A DNA stretch of 64,000 nt, from positions 1,353,127 to 1,417,126 of the forward strand of contig NZ_JAFMTA010000001.1 in the NCBI RefSeq assembly GCF_017916515.1, in the 5' to 3' direction. The DNA comes from Naasia sp. SYSU D00948. Its GTDB lineage: Bacteria > Actinomycetota > Actinomycetes > Actinomycetales > Microbacteriaceae. Of this stretch, positions 33,505 to 41,911 are shown in pieces. Each line of letters opens with the position of its first letter. The stretch's first letter is position 1. The translations under genes were made by a program, and so were the position numbers. The notes beneath the pieces were generated by a model that did no database searches, was not told where the DNA came from, and worked only from the letters and a program-made list of their open reading frames with translations.

Positions 33505-33666
33505 GGCTCCGGGACACGGTAGCGGGCGAGCAGGCCTTCGACAACCCGATCCCGGCTCTGATGGAATAGCCGGTCGTCGACGCTCGGACCGCGGCCCCGT
33601 TCCCGGCGCCTCTGCGAGGCCGGAAGCGTTACCGAATCGCGACCGTCGTGGCGCCCCCGAAAACCT

Positions 33667-33695
33667 TGTGAGCACTCGGAATTGCACCTACTCTG
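33667..33695 (+). promoter_or_regulatory. Promoter of SBP-B
   Basis: TTGTGA (33667-33672), 17 bases, TACTCT (33690-33695). The block from GAAAACC through the spacer is nearly identical to the one ahead of SBP-C (36467-36495), which is why it is thought to be functional. Confidence 0.55.
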
Positions 33696-33741
33696 CGACA
33701 GGCGGTTCGACGACGGGCTGCACACAGACGAAAGGACAGCG

Positions 33742-35283
33742 ATGTTCAAGTTCAAGCGAGCCGCGGCTGTCGCGGTCGCCGCGGCGCTTGCGCTCGCCGG
33801 CTGCGCCTCGGGCGGGGACGGCGGGAACGGCGGCGGAGGAGAGGGCTCCGGCGGTGGAGGCACCCTCACCTGGGGCATGATCGCCCAGGCGTCGACCTTC
33901 GCTCAGAAGGACATGCGCTGGGCGAACGAGTCGCCGTATGCGCAGGCCGTCTACGACACCCTGCTGCGGGCCAACCCCGAGGGTGAGCCCGAGGCCGGGC
34001 TCGCCACCGAGTGGGAGTACAACGAGGACAACACGGTCCTCACGCTGACCCTCCGCGACGATGTCACGTTCACCAACGGCGACACCCTCACGGCCGAGGA
34101 CGCCGCTGCCAGCCTCCTCGCCTTCAAGGGAGGAGCGTCCCCGAACGCGAGCAACCTCGCCAACCTGGCCGGCGCGACGGCGGTCGACGACACCACGCTG
34201 GAGCTGACGCTGTCGGCGCCGGACCCCGCGCTGACGACCTACCTCACGCAGAACTCCGGTCTCGTCGCGCCCGCCGAGCTGGTCGACGACCCCGCGATGG
34301 CGAACGAGCCGGTCGGCTCGGGACCCTACATCCTCAACACGAGCGAGACGGTCGTCGGCAGCAGCTACGTCTTCGACAAGAACGAGGACTACTGGAAGCC
34401 CGAGGACCAGCACTACGACAGGCTGATCCTGCAGCCGTTCTCGGACCCGACGGCGCTGCTCAACGCGGTGCAGGGCGGGCAGCTGAACGTCACCAACACC
34501 ATCGACCCCACCACCATCGGCCAGATGGAAGGGGCCGGGTTCACGGCGAACGAGCACGAGCTCAACTGGTGGGGCTTCCTCATCATGGACCGCCAGGGCA
34601 CGCTCGTCCCCGAGCTGGGAGACGTCCGCGTCCGCCAGGCGATCAACTACGCGCTCGACAAGGAGTCCCTCGTCGAGGCCGTCGGCGCCGGCCGGGCGAC
34701 CCCGACGTCGCAGATCTTCCCGCCCTTCTCGCCGAGCTTCGACGAGGAGCTCGAGGACTACTACACCTACGACCTCGACAAGGCGAAGCAGCTGATGGAG
34801 GAGGCGGGCTACGCGAACGGGTTCGACATCACCATGCCGCAGACCCCGCTCGTGCCCGCCGCGACCTGGACGCTCTACGCGGAGCAGCTGGCGCAGATCG
34901 GGATCACCGTCAACTACGAGCAGGTGCAGGGGCCGGAGTTCATCCCGAACATCCTCGGGGGCAAGTACGGCATGACGTGGTTCACGCTGCAGCAGGACCC
35001 GACGGACTGGCAGCTCGTGCGCTTCCAGATCGCGGAGAGCGCGGCGTGGAACCCGCTGCGCCAGACGACTCCCGAGATCCAGCAGTGGGTCTCCGCCATC
35101 CAGACCGGCACGGAGGAGGAGGCCGAGACGGCCGGCAAGGAGCTCAACCGCTACCTCGTCGAGAACGCCTGGTTCGCGCCGATGTACCGTCCGCTCTCGA
35201 CCTTCATGAGTGACGCCAACACCCAGGTCCAGACCCAGCGCGGCAACGCCGTTCCGTACCTCTGGAACGTCCAGCCCAAGTAA
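33742..35283 (+). CDS. SBP-B: lipoprotein substrate-binding protein, Dpp/Opp family 5
   Basis: 513 residues. The lipobox is LAGC (Cys near 21), followed by a Gly-rich linker and an SBP_bac_5 domain: STFAQKDMRWANESPYAQAVYDTLLRA, VGSGPYILNTSETVVGSSYVFDKNEDYWKP and DVRVRQAINYALDKESL. It is very close to SBP-C and SBP-D. The ATG at 33742 has AAAGGA upstream. It faces PadR-B and sulfatase B; no permease genes adjoin, so it probably shares the DppBCDF-type set at 38164-41794. The ligand is likely a sulfated oligosaccharide or glycoside rather than a peptide, by context only. Confidence 0.9.
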   Translation: MFKFKRAAAVAVAAALALAGCASGGDGGNGGGGEGSGGGGTLTWGMIAQASTFAQKDMRWANESPYAQAVYDTLLRANPEGEPEAGLATEWEYNEDNTVLTLTLRDDVTFTNGDTLTAEDAAASLLAFKGGASPNASNLANLAGATAVDDTTLELTLSAPDPALTTYLTQNSGLVAPAELVDDPAMANEPVGSGPYILNTSETVVGSSYVFDKNEDYWKPEDQHYDRLILQPFSDPTALLNAVQGGQLNVTNTIDPTTIGQMEGAGFTANEHELNWWGFLIMDRQGTLVPELGDVRVRQAINYALDKESLVEAVGAGRATPTSQIFPPFSPSFDEELEDYYTYDLDKAKQLMEEAGYANGFDITMPQTPLVPAATWTLYAEQLAQIGITVNYEQVQGPEFIPNILGGKYGMTWFTLQQDPTDWQLVRFQIAESAAWNPLRQTTPEIQQWVSAIQTGTEEEAETAGKELNRYLVENAWFAPMYRPLSTFMSDANTQVQTQRGNAVPYLWNVQPK

Positions 35284-35296
35284 CACCAGAACGAGC

Positions 35297-35328
35297 GAGG
35301 GGCCGGATCCGTGCGGATCCGGCCCCTC
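35297..35328. terminator. Strong terminator after SBP-B
   Basis: GAGGGGCCGGATCCG (35297-35311) and CGGATCCGGCCCCTC (35314-35328): 15 perfect pairs, starting 14 bases after the SBP-B stop. Confidence 0.85.
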
Positions 35329-35340
35329 GTCGTGTTCGCG

Positions 35341-35448
35341 CCTATCGGTTCGCGAAGCTCGCGAGCTTCGCGGCGGCGCCTACCGGTTCGCGAAGCTCGC
35401 GAGCTTCGCGGCGACGCCTATCGGTTCGCGAAGCTCGCGAGCTTCGCG
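35341..35448. repeat. Triplicated palindromic gene-end repeat, period 38
   Basis: Three copies start at 35341, 35379 and 35417. Each contains a perfect 22-base palindrome (35351-35372, 35389-35410, 35427-35448) built on CGCGAAGCTCG and its complement. The third copy is the actual last codons and stop of the nucleoside-hydrolase-like gene; the other two are downstream duplicates differing at a few bases. They could act as stacked terminators for this gene. Confidence 0.85.
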
Positions 35449-36350
35449 AACATGTCCTCGAACATCAGCCGGGTGTCGAGCGCCGTGTAGATGCGCATCG
35501 GGCGGCCCGCCGGGCGGTCCTCGTACCAGCCCTCCGCCGTCATGCGAGGGGTCGGGCGGACGACGTAAGTGCTCGACGAGGGGTCGGCCTCGAACGCGGA
35601 GTGCAGCGCCGTCAAGAGGACCAGCGGCTGGTCGCCCATGGCGTAGGTCTCGCCCATCAGCAGCCCGTGCTCCTCGGCGGACGCCTGCAGGCCGTCGATG
35701 CTCTCGGCGAGGCGGCGGCCCAGCTCGCCGTGGGGACGCACTCGGGCGTCGAGCTCGGCCAGCGAGATCAGGGCCTGGCGGTACGTGTTCCGCGGGACCT
35801 GCCAGATCGGGATCGCCGAGTCGTTGAAGATCGTCTGCGCGGCGGGGATGTCGATCGCCAGGTTGTACTCGACGCGCCCCGCGATCGGGAACTCCAGCCC
35901 CAGGCCCTCGTGCTCCGGCCCGCCGATCCAGACGGCGGCGGTGATCCGCTCGGCGATCCGCGGCTCAGCGAGCACCGCGCTCGCGAGGTCCGTCATGCCC
36001 GCCCCGAGGGCGACGAAGAGCGGGAGGTCGGTGTCGTCGCGCATGGCCTCGCGCACGATCGCGTCCGCGGCCTCGGAGGCGGCCGGCACATCCGGCCGGA
36101 TCAGCCCCTTGTTGCTCCCGGCGATCACCGGGATCGTGCTGCCCAGCAGCTCGAGGAGTCCTCGCGCCACCTCCGCGGCGTTGTCCGCCTGGCGGTCGGA
36201 GGGGTCGAAGTGGTCGCCGGGGGCGAGGTGGGAGCCGATGACGAACGGGATCTCCACGGACGGGCTCAGCACATGGTGCGCCAGCTGGAACAGGTCGTCC
36301 GGGTCGCCGGAGAAGTCGTTGTCGATGATGACTCGGTACCGCGGCCGCAT
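35418..36350 (-). CDS. Nucleoside-hydrolase-like enzyme
   Basis: 310 residues. The N-terminal motif VIIDNDFSGDPDDLFQLAHH resembles the calcium-binding Asp cluster of inosine-uridine nucleoside hydrolases (DTDxGxDD), and PLFVALGAGMTDLAS, AVWIGGPEH and VEYNLAIDIPAAQTIF match later parts of that fold. The first motif is a variant, and the substrate could be an N- or O-riboside or another glycoside. No signal peptide. It is divergent from SBP-C and the intervening region carries a TetR-C half site, so it probably belongs to the glycan locus. Confidence 0.75.
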   Translation of the reverse strand: MRPRYRVIIDNDFSGDPDDLFQLAHHVLSPSVEIPFVIGSHLAPGDHFDPSDRQADNAAEVARGLLELLGSTIPVIAGSNKGLIRPDVPAASEAADAIVREAMRDDTDLPLFVALGAGMTDLASAVLAEPRIAERITAAVWIGGPEHEGLGLEFPIAGRVEYNLAIDIPAAQTIFNDSAIPIWQVPRNTYRQALISLAELDARVRPHGELGRRLAESIDGLQASAEEHGLLMGETYAMGDQPLVLLTALHSAFEADPSSSTYVVRPTPRMTAEGWYEDRPAGRPMRIYTALDTRLMFEDMFAKLASFANR

Positions 36351-36439
36351 GTCGCTCCCCTGCTCGCGAGCCCCGCCATGAGCGGGCGCCCGCCCGCCAC
36401 GCTATCCGCGATGCGCAAGCGTTAGCAAAACGTTAGGGA

Positions 36440-36453
36440 CCACTAGAAATTGG
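36440..36453. promoter_or_regulatory. Possible TetR-C site ahead of SBP-C
   Basis: CCACTAGAAATTGG, identical to the first 14 bases of the palindrome in front of TetR-C (46627-46646). It lies 13 bases before the -35 hexamer of the SBP-C promoter and in the divergent region shared with the nucleoside-hydrolase-like gene. Confidence 0.55.
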
Positions 36454-36466
36454 GGGCGCGAAAACC

Positions 36467-36495
36467 TTGTGGGCACTCGGGATTCCGCTTACAGT
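36467..36495 (+). promoter_or_regulatory. Promoter of SBP-C and the ABC/GH operon
   Basis: TTGTGG (36467-36472), 17-base spacer, TACAGT (36490-36495). Surrounding bases match the SBP-B promoter closely, from GAAAACC onward. Confidence 0.55.
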
Positions 36496-36544
36496 TCCAC
36501 AGCAGACGGTCCGAAGGCGGACTGCACAGCATGGAAGGACAACG

Positions 36545-38092
36545 ATGTTCAGACTCAAGCGCGCCGCCGCAGTCGCGCTCGCCGCGACGCTGGCGCTGGC
36601 CGGCTGCGCCGCAGGCGGCGGGGAGACCGGAGGCGGCGACGGCTCCGGCGGTGGGGACGGCGGGGGCGGCACCCTCACCTGGGGCGTCATCGCTCCGGCC
36701 TCGACCTTCGCCCAGAAGGACATGCGCTGGGCGAACGAGTCGCCCTACGGCCAGGCCGTCTACGACTCCCTGCTCCGCGCCAACCCCGACTTCGAGGTCG
36801 AGCCCAACCTCGCCACCGAGTGGGAGTACAACGAGGACAACACGGTCCTCACGCTGACCCTGCGCGACGACGTCACCTTCACCAACGGCGAGACCCTGAC
36901 GGCGGAGGACGCCGCGGCGAGCCTGCTGGCCTTCAAGGGCGGCGCCTCGCCGAACGCCACGCTCCTCCGGAACCTCGCCGACGCTCGCGCGATCGATGAG
37001 ACGACCCTGGAGCTCACGCTCGGCGCACCCGACCCCGGCATGCTCTCGAACCTCACGCAGAACGCCGGTCTCGTCGCTCCTGCCGAGCTCGTCGACGACC
37101 CGGCCATGGCGACCGAGCCGGTCGGCTCCGGGCCGTACATCCTGAACACCGGTGAGACGGTGGTCGGCAGCAGCTACGTCTTCGACAAGAACGAGGACTA
37201 CTGGAAGCCCGAGGACCAGCACTACGACAAGCTGGTCCTGCAGGTGTACACCGACCCGACGGCCCTCCTGAACGCCGTCCAGGGCGGCCAGCTCAACGTC
37301 ACGAATGTCGTCGACAAGACCACCGTTCCGCAGATGGAGGCCGCCGGCTACACGCTGAACCGGTCCGAGCTCGACTGGAGCGGCTTCCTGATCATGGATC
37401 GCGCCGGCACGCTCGTTCCGGCCCTCGGCGACGTCAGGGTGCGTCAGGCGATCAACTTCGCCCTCGACCGCGAGGCCCTGCTGGCGACGATGGGCGCCGG
37501 ATTCGGCGAGCCCACCACGCAGATCTTCGCGCCGTGGTCGCCGAGCTTCGACGAGGAGCTCGACGAGTTCTACGAGTACGACGTGGACCGCGCGAAGGAG
37601 CTCCTCGCCGAGGCCGGCTACGAGGACGGCTTCGAGGTCACCATGCCGCAGACCCCGAGTGTCGCGGCCTCCACGTGGACGCTCATGGCCGACCAGCTGG
37701 CGCAGATCGGCATCACCGTCAACTACGAGCAGGTGCAGGCGACCGAGTTCATCCCGGGGATCCTCGCCGCGAAGTACCCGATGACGTGGTTCCAGCTCCA
37801 GATGGGCCCCACCGACTGGCAGCTCAGCCAGTTCCAGATCGCCGAGCAGGCGACGTGGAACCCCCTCCGCTACACCACGCCCGAGGTCGAGGAGTGGATC
37901 GCCACGATCCAGACGGGAACCGAGGACGAGGCTGCTGAGGCCGGGCAGGAGCTCAACCGCTACCTGGTGGAGAACGCCTGGAACGCCCCGTTCTTCCGTC
38001 CGACGGTGACGTTCATGAGCGACGCGAACACCGAGGCCGTGCCCCAGACCGGCAACGCGGTTCCGTACCTCTGGAACGTCCAGCCCAAGTAG
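36545..38092 (+). CDS. SBP-C: lipoprotein substrate-binding protein, Dpp/Opp family 5
   Basis: 515 residues. Lipobox LAGC (Cys near 21), Gly-rich linker, then the SBP_bac_5 domain with WANESPYGQAVYDSLLRANP, VGSGPYILNTGETVVGSSYVFDKNEDYWKP and RVRQAINFALDREALLATMG. It is the binding protein encoded directly with the permease and ATPase genes, hence the reference member of the set. Stretches near 37569-37732 are almost identical in DNA to SBP-D. The ATG at 36545 has GAAGGA upstream. A hairpin separates it from the permease gene, as usual for an SBP made in excess. Confidence 0.92.
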   Translation: MFRLKRAAAVALAATLALAGCAAGGGETGGGDGSGGGDGGGGTLTWGVIAPASTFAQKDMRWANESPYGQAVYDSLLRANPDFEVEPNLATEWEYNEDNTVLTLTLRDDVTFTNGETLTAEDAAASLLAFKGGASPNATLLRNLADARAIDETTLELTLGAPDPGMLSNLTQNAGLVAPAELVDDPAMATEPVGSGPYILNTGETVVGSSYVFDKNEDYWKPEDQHYDKLVLQVYTDPTALLNAVQGGQLNVTNVVDKTTVPQMEAAGYTLNRSELDWSGFLIMDRAGTLVPALGDVRVRQAINFALDREALLATMGAGFGEPTTQIFAPWSPSFDEELDEFYEYDVDRAKELLAEAGYEDGFEVTMPQTPSVAASTWTLMADQLAQIGITVNYEQVQATEFIPGILAAKYPMTWFQLQMGPTDWQLSQFQIAEQATWNPLRYTTPEVEEWIATIQTGTEDEAAEAGQELNRYLVENAWNAPFFRPTVTFMSDANTEAVPQTGNAVPYLWNVQPK

Positions 38093-38098
38093 TCCCCT

Positions 38099-38131
38099 GG
38101 TGCCGGGCCGGGCACGCCCCCGCCCGGCACC
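38099..38131 (+). terminator. Intercistronic hairpin between SBP-C and permease genes
   Basis: GGTGCCGGGC (38099-38108) and GCCCGGCACC (38122-38131), ten perfect pairs with a 13-base loop. Its position suggests partial termination or transcript protection. Confidence 0.6.
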
Positions 38132-38163
38132 TCCCCTCAGTCCCCTCTCTCGAAGGACCGTTG

Positions 38164-39105
38164 ATGCTCCGCTTCATACTCCGCCGCCTGCTGGCCGGCG
38201 TGATCCTCCTCTTCGCCGTCTCGAGCCTCGCCTACCTCCTGCTCTACCTCGGCGCGGGTGACATCGCCCGCCAGATCCTGGGCCAGGAGGCCACGCAGGA
38301 GCAGGTGCAGCAGCTGAACACCCGGCTCGGGCTCGACCAGCCGCTGCTCACCCGCTACTTCGGCTGGCTCGCCGGCGCCGTCACCGGCGACTTCGGCGCC
38401 TCCTGGTTCACCAACCAGCCGGTCATCGCCGCCATCACCTCACGACTGGCCGTCACGCTCTCGCTCGTGATCGGCACCGTCACGCTCACCGCGATCGTCG
38501 GAACGGCGCTCGGCGTCTGGGCGGCGCGCAAGCGCGGCGCAGCGGACCGGACCGTGCAGATCGTGTCCGTGCTGGGCTTCGCGATCCCCGGCTTCCTCAT
38601 CGCCATCTTCCTGGTCAACCTGTTCGCGCTGAACCTCAAGCTGTTCCGCCCCACGGGCTACATCCCCATCGGGACCTCGTTCACGGGCTGGCTCAGCACG
38701 GTGACCCTGCCGATCATCGCTCTGGCGATCGGCGCCATCGCCGCCATCGCGGCCCAGGTGCGCGGATCCGTGATCGACACGATGCGGCAGGACTGGGTGC
38801 GCACCCTGCGCAGCCGCGGCCTGTCGGAGAACCGCGTCCTCTACAAGCACGTCCTCCGCAACGCGGGCGGCCCGGCTCTCGCGGTCCTCGCGGTGCAGTT
38901 CGTCGGCCTGCTGGGCGGCGCGGTCATCGTCGAGCAGATCTTCGCGATCCCCGGGCTCGGTCCGATCGCCACCCAGTCGACCGGTCAGGGCGACATCCCC
39001 CTCGTGATGGGCCTCGTCGTGGTGACCGCCGCGCTCGTGGTCGTCGTCAACATCGTCATCGAAATCCTGCACGGCTTCCTGAACCCGAAGGCGCGTATCT
39101 CATGA
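38164..39105 (+). CDS. ABC transporter permease, DppB type
   Basis: 313 residues with six predicted membrane helices. The start MLRFILRRLLAGVILLFAVSSLAYLLLYL and the loop RSRGLSENRVLYKHVLRNA (the EAA coupling region) are typical of DppB/OppB. It would form the channel with the permease half of the next protein. A TTG directly before the ATG at 38164 is an alternative start. The stop overlaps the next gene by four bases. Confidence 0.92.
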   Translation: MLRFILRRLLAGVILLFAVSSLAYLLLYLGAGDIARQILGQEATQEQVQQLNTRLGLDQPLLTRYFGWLAGAVTGDFGASWFTNQPVIAAITSRLAVTLSLVIGTVTLTAIVGTALGVWAARKRGAADRTVQIVSVLGFAIPGFLIAIFLVNLFALNLKLFRPTGYIPIGTSFTGWLSTVTLPIIALAIGAIAAIAAQVRGSVIDTMRQDWVRTLRSRGLSENRVLYKHVLRNAGGPALAVLAVQFVGLLGGAVIVEQIFAIPGLGPIATQSTGQGDIPLVMGLVVVTAALVVVVNIVIEILHGFLNPKARIS

Positions 39106-40927
39106 GCGAATCAGCCATCATCCCTCCGACCGAGGTCGCGACCGAGGTGCGCGCAGCGCGCTCGCACATCGGCCGCCGCATCCTGAAGAACCCGACGGGC
39201 CTGGCCGCGATCATCGTGCTGAGCCTGATCGTGCTGTCGGCGATCTTCGCCGACCTCCTGGCACCGATGAGCCCGACCACTCCCAACATCCAGGAGGTGC
39301 TCGCTCCTCCGGGGGAGGGCGGACACGTGCTCGGAGCCGACTCCGCCGGTCGCGACGTGCTCTCCCGGCTGCTGTTCGCGACCCGCTTCAGCCTCGCGGG
39401 CGCCCTGTGGGCGGTGCTCATCGCCGCGGTGATCGGCGTCACCAGCGGCCTCATCGCCGGCTACTACCAGAAGTTCTTCGAGCAGTTCTCCGTCTGGGTC
39501 ATCAGCATCATCCAGGCTCTGCCCGGGATCGTGGTCCTGCTCGCCGCCCGCGCGGTCGTGGGGCCCTCGCTGTGGATCATCATGGCGGTGTTCGGCCTGA
39601 TCCTCTCGCCGGCGTTCTACCGGCTGACGTACGCGGCGGTGGTCGGTGTGCGCAACGAGCTGTACGTCGACGCGGCGCGCGTGGCCGGTGTGGGGGACCT
39701 CAGCATCATCGGCCGGCACATCCTCTCGGTGGTCCGGGCGCCGATCATCATCCAGGCGGCCCTGCTGTCCGGCATCGGCATCGCGGTGCAGTCCGGACTG
39801 GACTTCCTCGGCCTGGGCGACCCGAACGTGCCGACCTGGGGGCAGATGCTCTCCGACGCGTTCTCGCGCATGTACCAGCAGCCGCTGCTGCTCGTCTGGC
39901 CCGCGGCCGCGATCGCGTTCACGTCGATCGCCCTCGTGCTCTTCGGGAACGCGCTGCGTGACGAGCTCGAGCGTGCGGCCGGCAAGCCGAAGAAGCGCCG
40001 CCGCGGCAGTGCCGCCTACACCCCCGACACCTCCGGCCCTGCGCCGGTGGTGCACGCGGAGGACCGCGAGGACGGCCGGCCGACGCTGCTCGAGGTCAAC
40101 GACCTCGTGGTCGGCTACGACCAGCCGGACGGCACCGTGAAGCAGGTCGTCAACGGCGTCTCGCTGAAGGTGAAGAAGGGCGAAGTGCACGGCCTGATCG
40201 GAGAGTCCGGGTCGGGCAAGACGCAGACCGCCTGGTCGATCCTGCGCCTGCTTCCGGCCGGCGGCCGGATCGTCGCCGGCACCGTGTTCTTCGACGGCAA
40301 GGACCTCGCGCACCTGTCCGAGAAGGAGATGACGAAGATCCGCGGTCGCCGGATCTCCTACATCCCGCAGGAGCCGATGTCGAACCTCGACCCGTCGTTC
40401 ACGATCGGCAGCCAGCTGGTCGAGCCGATGCGGGTCACGCTCGGCATCTCCAAGGCGGAGGCGACGAAGCGGGCCCTCGGCCTGCTCGCCCGCGTCGGCC
40501 TGCCGAACCCGCAGAAGACCTTCGACTCCTACCCGCACGAGGTCTCCGGCGGCCAGGCCCAGCGCGTGCTGATCGCCGGCGCCGTCTCCTGCGAGCCGGA
40601 CCTGATCATCGCCGACGAGCCCACCACGGCGCTCGACGTCACGGTGCAGGCCGAGATCCTCGACCTGCTCCGGGAGCTGCAGAACGACCTGCACGTCGCG
40701 ATCCTGATCGTCACGCACAACTTCGGCGTCGTCGCCGACCTGTGCGACCGGGTCTCGGTCATGCAGCACGGCAAGATCGTCGAGACCGGCCCCGCGCGGT
40801 CCATCTTCAAGGACCCGCGACACCCCTACACGAAGTCCCTGTTCGACGCGATCCTCGAGGACGGCGCCGCCCGCGGCCCGCTCGCTCACTCCGCGGATCG
40901 CAACATGCTCGAGGAAGGTGCGGCCCG

Positions 40928-40931
<4 letters not shown>
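39102..40931 (+). CDS. Fused DppC-type permease and DppD-type ATPase
   Basis: 609 residues joining two subunits. Residues 1 to about 295 are a DppC-like permease (cytoplasmic head, six helices, EAA loop near DAARVAGVGDLSIIGRHIL). After a charged linker (KKRRRGSAAYTP) comes an ABC ATPase from about 325: Walker A GESGSGKT, signature SGGQAQR, Walker B LIIADEPTTALD, and the Dpp/Opp C-terminal tail RHPYTKSLFDAI. Such fusions occur repeatedly in actinobacteria. It pairs with the DppB-like and DppF-like proteins encoded on either side, with four-base overlaps. Confidence 0.92.
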
Positions 40932-41794
<863 letters not shown>

Positions 41795-41834
41795 CCCTCG
41801 GCCGCCCGGCACCTCTCCTCCCAGCAGCGCCCCT

Positions 41835-41866
41835 GGGCCTCCACCACCCCGTCGTGGCGGAGGCCC
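41835..41866 (+). terminator. Intercistronic hairpin before the second GH3 gene
   Basis: GGGCCTCC (41835-41842) pairs with GGAGGCCC (41859-41866), and CCAC with GTGG inside, with a short CCCGTC loop. It lies between the ATPase and GH3 genes and may cause partial termination. Confidence 0.5.
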
Positions 41867-41911
41867 GGGCGGACGCGCGCGCCTTCCAACCCGTATTAAG
41901 GAGTCCTCTCC

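Noticed and set aside
33550-33569. Second full PadR-B operator
   Set aside because: Only the half TGGAATAG matches; the left side of the would-be 20-mer is TCCC rather than CTAT.
35341-35448. CRISPR-like array
   Set aside because: Three copies with period 38 and no variable spacers; the repeat is the end of a gene and is palindromic throughout.
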